DNA from: Clostridiales bacterium
Lineage (GTDB): Bacteria; Bacillota; Clostridia; Peptostreptococcales; Anaerovoracaceae
Length of the DNA stretch: 64,000 nt
Direction of reading: 5' to 3'
NCBI GenBank assembly: GCA_015058215.1
Contig: SVCU01000008.1
Span: forward strand, 1-64,000
The first letter of the stretch is position 1; each line of letters starts with the position of its first letter. This document shows positions 1 to 6,647 of the stretch, piece after piece. The notes beneath the pieces are model-generated. The model was given only the letters and a program-made list of their open reading frames with translations. It was not told the origin of the DNA and made no database searches. A program made the translations under genes and the position numbers.

Positions 1-131
1 AATGTTATATTTTACACCCATTTTTATCACCTCTAAAGGTAATAAAACAAACTGAGGTCATTTATGCATACATATGATATTTTTATGTCTATTTTTAAAA
101 TCAATACAGTGGGCTAACAGAGCCTTAATGT

Positions 132-163
132 AAGAGAGGCTCCCGATAGGGAGCCTCTCTTTT
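132..163 (+). terminator. Rho-independent terminator of an upstream gene
   Basis: A 13 bp G+C-rich stem (AAGAGAGGCTCCC paired with GGGAGCCTCTCTT) has a 4 nt loop and ends in TTTT. It can end a plus-strand gene left of the window and perhaps the minus-strand isomerase gene. Bases 1-120 are AT-rich with no gene that I can support. Confidence 0.85.
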
Positions 164-230
164 GCATCGTAAATTTGATAGGAACGGTTTTGTTACTGTT
201 TGTTGTTTTGATCTAAGGAACTTTTGCAAT

Positions 231-944
231 CTATTTGACCTGAAGATCTTTGTGAGCCTGGGCGGCAGCGCGGGCCATTTCCTGCAGGCGCAGGCCGGGA
301 TCGGGAGCCTTCACCACACCGGTGGTGGTACCGGTGCCGTCGGCACCGTGGATGATCACGTTGTAGACATCTTCGCCGGTGGTGATGCCGGAGGCGATCA
401 TGATCTTAGCATCCGGTGCTTCCTTCCGCAGGACCTCCACGCAGCGTTCGATGTAGCTGTTATCGGCAGCCTGACAGGTGCCGATCAGGTCCGTGGGTTC
501 GCAGAGAAGGATGTCGGGCTGGAAGGCGGCGATGGCCAGGGCTTCCGTGACGGAGTCCGCGCAGACGATGGAGTGCATTTTAAGCTCCTTGGCGCGAGCG
601 ATGGCCTTGCCCAGATCCGTGAGGGTCATGGGATGCTCCGCATGGTTCAGGAACACCGCATCGGCCCCGGCGGCCTTCAGTGCCTCCGGAAGCTGCCAGC
701 CGCAGCCTCTGCCGATGGGCAGGGGATCCATGTGCTGGGCGGTGACGATGATGTGCTTGGTGTGCTCCTTGATCAGCCGAAGGTCGGGAGCCTGTACGGC
801 GAAGTACAGGGAAATGCCGGTTTCCGCAGCGGCAGCGTCGGCGGCCAGAGCCAGCTTCAGGGCATCTTCGCCCCACAGGTGGCATTTGGTGCTGAAGACC
901 AGGAAGGGGGTCTTTACGGGGTTCACATACTTGGTTTTGCTCAT
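231..944 (-). CDS. Archaeal-type triosephosphate isomerase family protein
   Basis: This 237-residue protein matches the short archaeal-type triosephosphate isomerases rather than the roughly 250-residue bacterial TpiA. The family interconverts dihydroxyacetone phosphate and glyceraldehyde 3-phosphate on a TIM barrel. Catalytic residues look intact: Lys20 (STKCH), His101 (LNHAEH) and Glu149 (CEPTDLIGT), with a phosphate-binding glycine segment ASGITTG and GTTTG near the C-terminus. A GGAGG site precedes the ATG. It follows the aldolase gene by 9 bp and is surely co-transcribed with it. The pairing suggests a dedicated sugar-phosphate catabolic role, perhaps on a tetrose or ketose phosphate. 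Substrate specificity is inference. Confidence 0.85.
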   Translation of the reverse strand: MSKTKYVNPVKTPFLVFSTKCHLWGEDALKLALAADAAAAETGISLYFAVQAPDLRLIKEHTKHIIVTAQHMDPLPIGRGCGWQLPEALKAAGADAVFLNHAEHPMTLTDLGKAIARAKELKMHSIVCADSVTEALAIAAFQPDILLCEPTDLIGTCQAADNSYIERCVEVLRKEAPDAKIMIASGITTGEDVYNVIIHGADGTGTTTGVVKAPDPGLRLQEMARAAAQAHKDLQVK

Positions 945-953
945 GATGCCCTC

Positions 954-1793
954 CTACTTCAACAGGCCGCGGCAGATGCCGTAGTATTCTTCCAGCTTGG
1001 CAGCCATGGCCTGGTTGCTCAGCTTCTTCAGCTGGAAATAATCGGCGGGGGGAGTGGCTTCCAGCTGCGCCATGGCGGAGAGCAGGAAGTCGGTGAACAG
1101 GTTCAGCTTACAGATACCGCCGGCGGCACAGCGGCGCAGATTGTCTTCGCCGGTGCCGGAGCCGCCGTGGAGCACCAGAGGAACATCCAGGGCTTCCTGC
1201 AGCTGCTGCAGCCGTTCGAAATTCAGAACGGGCTTGCCGTTGCCTTTGTAGACGCCGTGGGCGGTACCGATGGAAACGGCCAGGGAGTCCACATTGGTCA
1301 GACGAACGAATTCGCGGGCTTCCTCCACAGACGTGTAGACGGAGTCGGATTCGTCGTAATTGGTGTAGTTTGCGCCCTGCCCTACATGGCCCATCTCTGC
1401 CTCCACAGTGATGTTGTGAGCATGAGCAAGCTCTACTGCTTCTTTGGTTTTTCGTACGTTCTCATCAAAAGGATCCATGGATGCGTCCAGCATGACGGAA
1501 GTGAAGCCCAGCGCCACTGCCCGGCGCACGTAGTCCATATCCTGGCCGTGGTCCAGATGCAGCACCACGGGGACGGATGCCCGCTCGCCCAGGAATTTAC
1601 CGATGACGGCGGCTTCTTCCAGGGAGATGGTGTCTTTGTGGATCTGTGCAAAGGACAGGATCACCGGCTTTCCCAGCTTTTCAGCCACCTGCACATAGGT
1701 GCGGGCGGAATCCAGGTCGAGGAAGTCCGGAGCAGGGACGGCATAATGGCCCTCTTTTGCCTCCAGAAGGATTTGTTTCGAATTCACAAGCAT
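954..1793 (-). CDS. Class II ketose-bisphosphate aldolase
   Basis: This 279-residue class II aldolase is of the FbaA/GatY/KbaY type. The enzyme cleaves a ketose 1,6-bisphosphate into two triose phosphates using a divalent metal. The metal-site motifs are visible: HLDHG (His79, Asp81, His82), EAEMGHVGQG near residues 131-140, GTAHGVY near 180 and the glycine loop HGGSGTG near 210. The start has an AGGAGGT site about 10 nt upstream. Fructose and tagatose bisphosphate cannot be told apart from sequence alone. The gene lies between the antiporter and the isomerase genes on the same strand, with a 126 bp gap upstream that holds two hairpins. Confidence 0.9.
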   Translation of the reverse strand: MLVNSKQILLEAKEGHYAVPAPDFLDLDSARTYVQVAEKLGKPVILSFAQIHKDTISLEEAAVIGKFLGERASVPVVLHLDHGQDMDYVRRAVALGFTSVMLDASMDPFDENVRKTKEAVELAHAHNITVEAEMGHVGQGANYTNYDESDSVYTSVEEAREFVRLTNVDSLAVSIGTAHGVYKGNGKPVLNFERLQQLQEALDVPLVLHGGSGTGEDNLRRCAAGGICKLNLFTDFLLSAMAQLEATPPADYFQLKKLSNQAMAAKLEEYYGICRGLLK

Positions 1794-1841
1794 AGCAAAA
1801 GTACCTCCTGTAAGAGTGAAATAAAAGATTGGTATTTCAAA

Positions 1842-1862
1842 GCCCCCGGCAGGACCGGGGGC
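1842..1862. repeat. G+C-rich hairpin between aldolase and antiporter genes
   Basis: A perfect 8 bp inverted repeat (GCCCCCGG, loop CAGGA, CCGGGGGC) lies in the leader between two co-directional minus-strand genes. It has no T-run on either side, so it is more likely an RNA processing or stability element than a terminator. Its loop is shorter than that of the dispersed repeat family next to it. Confidence 0.6.
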
Positions 1863-1878
1863 GTGAAAACAAGGGGAA

Positions 1879-1909
1879 GGCGGGCGCGAATGCAGAATCT
1901 GCGCCCGCC
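1879..1909. repeat. Dispersed hairpin element, copy A
   Basis: The element has 9 bp perfect arms (GGCGGGCGC and GCGCCCGCC) around a 13 nt centre, GAATGCAGAATCT. It begins 10 bp past the stop codon of the nhaC-type gene. It belongs to the repeat family described in the findings. Confidence 0.75.
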
Positions 1910-1919
1910 CTGTTCTGCC

Positions 1920-3239
1920 TTATTTGTTCTTCTTGCTGAACAGGATGGAGATCACAGAAGTGATGGCCAGCATGTAGGGATAGAACAGGAAGGGGATGAT
2001 GTCAAAGGCGGAGATGGCGTGGCCCAATACTGCCACAGCAGAAATGGCCAGCAGCATCTGTGCACCGTAGGGCAGGATGCCCTGGAAAATGCAGCTGAAG
2101 GTATCCAGCAGAGAAGCGGATTTCTGGGGAGAAATGCCGTATTCGGTGCTGATTTCCTTGGCGATGGGGCCGGCCATAACGATGGCAACGGTGTTGTTTG
2201 CGGTGGCGATGTCCATGGCACCTACCAGCAGCCCCACACCCAGCTGACCGCCCTTGTTGCCCTTGGCGCACTTACGGATCAGGTTCAGCAGGGATTCAAA
2301 GCCGCCGAATTCACGGACCAGGCCGCAGAGTGCGGAGACCAGAACGGTGACCAGAATGGTTTCGAACATACCGGATGCACCGCTGCCCATGTTGCCCATC
2401 AGGGTCAGGGGATCCACAGCACCCTGAGCTAGGACGATGACAGCGCCGGAAACGATACCGGCCAGCAGCACCAGGAATACGTTGATCCCGGCAAGACCGC
2501 CTGCCAGAACGATCAGGTAGGGGATCAGCAGTACCATGTTATAGTCTTTTTCCACCACGGAACCGGCATCGGTGGTCAGGGACAGGGCCAGAACCAGAAC
2601 GATGGTCAGCAGGGCGGCGGGCAGAGCGATGCGGAAGTTGGTGCGGAATTTATCCTTCATGGCGCAGCCCTGGGTGTTGCAGGCGGCGATGGTGGTGTCG
2701 GAAATGAAGGACAGGTTGTCACCGAACATGGAACCGCCCATGACGGAGCCGACACAGAAGGCCAGGCTGAAGCCGGACGCTTCGGAAACGGCCACAGCGA
2801 TAGGGACAAGCAGGGTGATGGTGCCGCAGGAAGTACCCATGGCGGTGGAAACGAAGGCGGCGGAGACGAACAGCACCGCGACGGCCAGTTTCGGGGGAGC
2901 GACGTCCAGCAGGAAGTAGGCAACGGCTTCGGCGCTGTCGCGGCCGGTAACACCGACGAAGATGCCGGCGGCCAGGAAGATCAGGATCATGGTGAAGATG
3001 TTTTTATCGCCCACACCTTTTGCCATCACTTCCAGTTTGTTATCAAATTTCAGAGCCGGGTTCTGGAAGCAGGCTACCAGGATGGCCACCAGGAAGGCAA
3101 CAACGATGGGGATGGAATAGAAGCCCATTTCAATTTTGAGACCGTATTCCAGGGTGATGCCCAGACCCAGATACAGGACCAGGAATACACCGATGGGCAG
3201 AAGGGCCCAGGGGTTGGATTTTTTCTTCAGATCGTTCAT
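1920..3239 (-). CDS. NhaC-family Na+/H+ antiporter-like transporter
   Basis: This integral membrane protein of about 439 residues has some 11 hydrophobic segments and resembles the NhaC/ion-transporter superfamily. Family traits are the GTSCGTITLLVP segment, the GDNLSFISDTT segment and the DIATANNT segment. I chose the ATG at 3239 (MNDLKKKSNPW) because a GAGG site stands 8 nt upstream; an in-frame ATG 30 bp earlier has a poorer site. NhaC relatives exchange Na+ for H+, but several carry organic substrates, and the neighbouring aldolase and isomerase genes make a substrate carrier possible. It is divergent from a MATE gene. Confidence 0.85.
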   Translation of the reverse strand: MNDLKKKSNPWALLPIGVFLVLYLGLGITLEYGLKIEMGFYSIPIVVAFLVAILVACFQNPALKFDNKLEVMAKGVGDKNIFTMILIFLAAGIFVGVTGRDSAEAVAYFLLDVAPPKLAVAVLFVSAAFVSTAMGTSCGTITLLVPIAVAVSEASGFSLAFCVGSVMGGSMFGDNLSFISDTTIAACNTQGCAMKDKFRTNFRIALPAALLTIVLVLALSLTTDAGSVVEKDYNMVLLIPYLIVLAGGLAGINVFLVLLAGIVSGAVIVLAQGAVDPLTLMGNMGSGASGMFETILVTVLVSALCGLVREFGGFESLLNLIRKCAKGNKGGQLGVGLLVGAMDIATANNTVAIVMAGPIAKEISTEYGISPQKSASLLDTFSCIFQGILPYGAQMLLAISAVAVLGHAISAFDIIPFLFYPYMLAITSVISILFSKKNK

Positions 3240-3319
3240 GGTTATGTCCTCGTAAAAACAAATTTTCATGCAGCCTTTTCGGAAAGACCGAGGCTTGAAA
3301 TAAACTGCAATTGCTTATG

Positions 3320-3347
3320 ATTATAGCAGAAAATCCGCCGTTGGCAA
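3320..3347 (-). promoter_or_regulatory. Sigma-A-type promoter for the nhaC-aldolase-isomerase operon
   Basis: On the minus strand TTGCCA is followed after 16 nt by TATAAT, which also carries the extended TG motif (TGCTATAAT). It reads toward the antiporter gene start at 3239. Confidence 0.75.
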
Positions 3348-3431
3348 GAGAAAGCACAGTCGGTTTCCGACTTCGCCGCGAAAAACATACAATTTGTTCT
3401 GCGCGAAAGCATCCCCATTTCTCCGGAAGTG

Positions 3432-3440
3432 TGCTATAAT
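3432..3440 (+). promoter_or_regulatory. Extended -10 promoter for the MATE gene
   Basis: TGCTATAAT is a consensus extended -10 element. I see no convincing -35 box at the right distance, as is common for extended -10 promoters. Transcription would begin near 3447, just before an AAGGGGGG ribosome binding site at 3457-3464. Confidence 0.7.
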
Positions 3441-3515
3441 AAAATTGTGTTTTGCTAAGGGGGGATCTTTACGAAAAAAACAGTTACCCGCGTCTGGAAA
3501 AACGGTGCCTCCGAT

Positions 3516-4856
3516 ATGACGGAGGGGACCATCTGGCAGCAGTTGCTGCAGTTTTCCGTTCCCACGGCCATCGGCCTTTTATTTCAGCAATTATACAATA
3601 CGGTAGACTCCATGATCGTCGGCCGATTCGTCGGCAAAGCGGCACTGGCAGCGGTGGGGGGCACTACGCCCATCATCAATATGCTGGTGGGCCTTTGTGC
3701 GGGCGTAGCCACCGGCGCAGGGGTCGTCATTTCCCAAAGTTATGGGGCCAAGGATAACGAACGGCTCCACAAAGCGGTACATACCACCATTCTTCTGACC
3801 CTGATCATGAGCATCGTGGCCACCATCGGCGGCATTTTCCTGGTCAGCCCCATGCTCACCTTTATGAAGACTCCTTCCGATGTATTTGCGGAAGCTCAGG
3901 AATATCTGACCATTTATTTTGCAGGTATCGTGGGCCTACTGATTTATAACATGGGCTCCGGCATCCTGCGGGCGGTGGGCGACTCCAAGCGGCCTCTGTA
4001 TTTCCTGTGCTTCTCCGCTTCCCTGAACGTGGTGCTGGACCTTCTCTTTGTTCTGGTGTTTAAATGGGGCATCGCCGGTGCAGGCTACGCCACTGTCCTG
4101 GCCCAGTTCATCTCCGCTATGCTGATCCTCCGGACTCTGACCAAAACCAAGGAGCCCTACGGCATTCAGTGGAAGGATCTGGCTCTGGATCGGGTGATGA
4201 TGCGGCGCATTTTCGCCATCGGTATGCCCGCCGGTATCCAGCAGGCCATCACCTCCTTCTCCAATGTGTTCGTCCAGTCTTACATCAATGCCTTCGGCGG
4301 CGACTGCATGGCCGGGTTCTCCAGCTACAACAAGCTGGACGGTTTCCTGCTGGTGCCCGTGCAGGCCATCGCCATGGCGGCCACCACCTTCATCGGCCAG
4401 AACTACGGTGCCGGCAAGTACGACCGCGCCCGGAAAGGCGTGCGGCAGTCTCTGTTTATGTCTCTGGGCATCACCGGCGTGCTGGCGGTGCTGCAGCTGA
4501 CCTTCGCGGATACGCTGCTGCTGCTGTTCAACGATCCTTCGGAAACGGAAGTGCTCTACTACGGCAAGGAATTCATCACCTGGATTTCGCCCTTCTACCT
4601 GATCATCTGCTTCAACCAGATCTACGCAGGGGCCATGCGCGGTATCGGCGACGGCAAGACACCCATGATCATCATGCTCAGCTGCTTCGTGGTCTTCCGT
4701 CAGTGCTATATGTTCGTGGCGGACATGCTGGGGGCAAATTTCATCGTCATCGGTCTGGCCTATCCTGCCGGCTGGCTGGTCTGCAGCGTGTTCATGTCCA
4801 TCTTCTACCGGCGTTCGGTGCTCTTTAAGGGCCTGAAACCGGAAACCTTCAAGTAA
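3516..4856 (+). CDS. MATE-family multidrug/Na+ exporter
   Basis: This 446-residue protein of the MATE family has about 12 membrane helices and begins with the typical LLFQQLYNTVDSMIVG segment, repeated in weaker form in the second half (GIQQAITSFSNVFVQ). MATE exporters expel drugs or metabolites in exchange for Na+ or H+. The first ATG at 3516 has no ribosome binding site. A strong AAGGGGGG site lies 6 nt before an in-frame ACG at 3471, which would add 15 residues (TKKTVTRVWKNGASD), a length normal for the family. The true start may therefore be ACG at 3471. It is divergent from the NhaC gene. Confidence 0.9.
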   Translation: MTEGTIWQQLLQFSVPTAIGLLFQQLYNTVDSMIVGRFVGKAALAAVGGTTPIINMLVGLCAGVATGAGVVISQSYGAKDNERLHKAVHTTILLTLIMSIVATIGGIFLVSPMLTFMKTPSDVFAEAQEYLTIYFAGIVGLLIYNMGSGILRAVGDSKRPLYFLCFSASLNVVLDLLFVLVFKWGIAGAGYATVLAQFISAMLILRTLTKTKEPYGIQWKDLALDRVMMRRIFAIGMPAGIQQAITSFSNVFVQSYINAFGGDCMAGFSSYNKLDGFLLVPVQAIAMAATTFIGQNYGAGKYDRARKGVRQSLFMSLGITGVLAVLQLTFADTLLLLFNDPSETEVLYYGKEFITWISPFYLIICFNQIYAGAMRGIGDGKTPMIIMLSCFVVFRQCYMFVADMLGANFIVIGLAYPAGWLVCSVFMSIFYRRSVLFKGLKPETFK

Positions 4857-4874
4857 AAACCAAAGCAAACCAAA

Positions 4875-4941
4875 TGCAACCGGCCTGCCCCGGCCGCATT
4901 TACTGTTCCCGTCATTCAGTGCCCGACGCAGTCCGGTTGCA
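4875..4941. repeat. Long-range inverted repeat between MATE and HD genes
   Basis: TGCAACCGG (4875-4883) and CCGGTTGCA (4933-4941) form perfect 9 bp arms around 49 nt. A smaller CGGCC/GGCCG hairpin lies inside. There is no T-run, so this is probably an RNA structure in the intergenic leader rather than a terminator. Confidence 0.5.
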
Positions 4942-4964
4942 CCTGCTGTAAGAAAGGATTTTTT

Positions 4965-5528
4965 ATGGATCATCGTACCTTTTTAGACATCCTGTCCGTA
5001 GCCGAACGCCTGAAAAATACCACCCGCCACAGTTGGACCTCTGCAGGCCGTCACGAAAGCGTGGCGGAGCACAGCTGGCGCGTCTCACTGATGGCCTATT
5101 TCCTGCGGGACGAGTTTCCCGAGATCAATATGGATAAGGTCATCCAAATGCTTTTGATCCACGACCTGGGGGAAGCCTTCACCGGAGACATTCCCGCTTT
5201 CGATAAAACGGCGGCGCACGAAGTGGAAGAGGAAACTCTTTTTTACAGTTGGGTGGACTCTCTTCCCAAACCCTACGCTGCGGAAATGCATGCTCTTTAC
5301 GAAGAAATGGGTGCTCTGGAAACACCGGAAGCCAAGCTGTACAAAGCGCTGGATAATATGGAAGCGGTGATTCAGCATAACGAAGCCCCTTTTTCCACCT
5401 GGATCCCCCGGGAATACGAACTGAACCTGACCTACGGCACGGACAAAGTGGCTTTTTCGCCCTGGCTTACTGAACTTCGCCGCATCACCCGCGAAGAGGG
5501 GGAAGAGAAAATCAAGACAGGGAAATAA
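4965..5528 (+). CDS. HD-domain phosphohydrolase, YfbR-like
   Basis: This 187-residue HD-superfamily protein resembles YfbR-type 5'-deoxynucleotidases. The metal-binding motif is complete: His36 in the AEHSW segment, His66-Asp67 in LLIHDLGE and an aspartate in KALDNME near residue 128. YfbR-type enzymes remove the 5' phosphate from deoxynucleoside monophosphates; other members of the group are uncharacterised, so the substrate is inference. The start has an AAGGA site about 7 nt upstream. The gene is followed by 540 bp without a convincing gene. Confidence 0.8.
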   Translation: MDHRTFLDILSVAERLKNTTRHSWTSAGRHESVAEHSWRVSLMAYFLRDEFPEINMDKVIQMLLIHDLGEAFTGDIPAFDKTAAHEVEEETLFYSWVDSLPKPYAAEMHALYEEMGALETPEAKLYKALDNMEAVIQHNEAPFSTWIPREYELNLTYGTDKVAFSPWLTELRRITREEGEEKIKTGK

Positions 5529-5671
5529 AACGGATCAGTAACAGAATCGGGTGATCGTTTCGCGTGTATGCACACCGCTGAGAGCCGTTTTATTTGACCG
5601 CGCGCACTTTTTTCTGGATTTGAGGGAAGTGGTGCGCAAAAAATGGATTTTTCTTATGGGGAAAAAGAATG

Positions 5672-5717
5672 AAAGCGCACCTTATCGTTAAATAAGCAAT
5701 AACGGGTGCGCTTTTTT
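5672..5717 (+). terminator. Rho-independent terminator after the HD gene
   Basis: AAGCGCACC pairs with GGTGCGCTT across a loop of about 23 nt, and a TTTTTT run follows. It is 145 bp past the HD gene, so it may instead end a small RNA of this gap. Confidence 0.6.
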
Positions 5718-5860
5718 AGCACCCAAATGTAGTTTTTTCGTAAGGAGTGCGTCTTGTTTAGCGGAGAACCTTCTTGAGTGTGTCACCAAAGTGCCAAAAA
5801 TGGGCAAAAAGATGCGTTTTTGCCCGAGAAAAAGAAAGCGATTCCTGCACTGACCGGAGA

Positions 5861-5964
5861 AATGAAGGGATTGGCGTGGAAATGGAGCAAAGTGACAGGA
5901 AAATGGAACGAAAAGGCGTGTGAATGGGATGAAATGGCAGGCGAACGGAGCGAAATGCTGGGCA
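5861..5964. repeat. Imperfect 21 bp tandem repeat, about five copies
   Basis: Units begin at 5861 (20 nt), 5881, 5902, 5923 and 5944. They share a core like AATGGARCRAAA followed by a GGC-rich spacer. The repeat is purine-rich on the plus strand and stays open in several frames because its period is a multiple of three. Confidence 0.7.
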
Positions 5965-6068
5965 TGCTAAGGTAGAAAACTTTTTTAACGGGCAGCTTTG
6001 CCGGGCGAAACAGTACAGGTGCTGCAATGCCTGCAGGCGGCCCGTAGCTGCGGAAGAGGAGTATAAGG

Positions 6069-6503
6069 ATGACGAACGATCACACCATCAATCTGCTGCG
6101 GGAGTGCAGCGCCGGGGCGAAAATGGCGGCCCGTTCCATCGATGAAGTGATGGGAAAGGTGAAGGACGAAAGCCTGGCAAAGACTCTGGCGGCCTCCCGG
6201 GAAAATCATGAAAAACTGGGAGACGAGACCCGGAAAGAGCTGGAAGCCAGAGGCTCCAAAACGGCGGAACCGGCCCTGATGGCCAAGGGGATGTCCTGGA
6301 TGAAAACCAACATGACTCTGGCGGTAGGAGCGGACGACGCTGCCATTGCGGACCTGATCACCGACGGCTGCACCATGGGGATCAAATCCCTCAGCCGCTA
6401 TGTGAACAAGAACCCGGAGGCGGAGCACAAAGCCAAGAGTTTGGCCAATTCCCTGGTGGGGCTGGAGGAAAAGCTGGCCCATGACCTGCGGGCTTATCTG
6501 TAG
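6069..6503 (+). CDS. Predicted helical-bundle protein, ferritin-like/DUF2383-type
   Basis: This 144-residue protein appears to be almost entirely alpha-helical, with no signal peptide or membrane segment. The pattern (HTINLLRECSAGAKMA near the start, then KLGDETRKEL, then a MGIKSLSRYVNK segment) resembles small clostridial four-helix-bundle proteins related to DUF2383/ferritin-like families. I recall such proteins only as uncharacterised, so I assign no function. A GAGGAG site precedes the ATG. It is monocistronic: a bidirectional terminator follows within 8 bp. Confidence 0.7.
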   Translation: MTNDHTINLLRECSAGAKMAARSIDEVMGKVKDESLAKTLAASRENHEKLGDETRKELEARGSKTAEPALMAKGMSWMKTNMTLAVGADDAAIADLITDGCTMGIKSLSRYVNKNPEAEHKAKSLANSLVGLEEKLAHDLRAYL

Positions 6504-6510
6504 CAAAAGA

Positions 6511-6542
6511 AAAAGCGCAAGGAAACAATCCTTGCGCTTTTT
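6511..6542. terminator. Bidirectional Rho-independent terminator
   Basis: AAAAGCGCAAGGA pairs with TCCTTGCGCTTTT over a 5 nt loop, with A-run and T-run on the two sides. It serves the helical-bundle gene and the converging APC permease gene. Confidence 0.85.
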
Positions 6543-6555
6543 GCGTGCGGTGGAA

Positions 6556-6626
6556 GCGGCCGCGGCAAAATGGATGGCGGCCGCAGCAAATTGGGAAGCG
6601 GCCGCGGCAGATCGGAAAGCGGCCGC
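6556..6626. repeat. GCGGCCGC array with exact 21 bp period (dispersed hairpin family, copy B)
   Basis: The palindrome GCGGCCGC occurs at 6556, 6577, 6598 and 6619. The three 13 nt spacers are GGCAAAATGGATG, AGCAAATTGGGAA and GGCAGATCGGAAA. Each adjacent pair equals one dispersed hairpin element, so this looks like a head-to-tail array sharing arms. It lies just past the APC permease stop codon. Confidence 0.85.
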
Positions 6627-6647
6627 TCCTGCGGAGCCTTTCGGCCC

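Larger units (their letters stand above)
5529..6068. other. Gene-free region with repeats and a terminator
   Basis: No gene is supported here. The stretch holds three things. First, GCGCAC/GTGCGC inverted-repeat blocks near 5600-5637 and 5674-5711. Second, a terminator at 5672-5717. Third, a purine-rich 21 bp tandem repeat at 5861-5964. Short open frames on both strands over the tandem repeat lack ribosome binding sites and look like by-products of the 21 bp period. Confidence 0.6.

Noticed and set aside
5545-5590. CTGAGAG next to GGGTGATC, resembling part of a TPP riboswitch
   Set aside because: The downstream conserved blocks of the aptamer are missing and the neighbouring genes are unrelated to thiamine.
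5778-5975. 65-codon frame with repeated Trp-x-x-Lys pattern
   Set aside because: No ribosome binding site was seen. The opposite strand is open too, which follows from the 21 bp tandem repeat. I treat it as repeat DNA.
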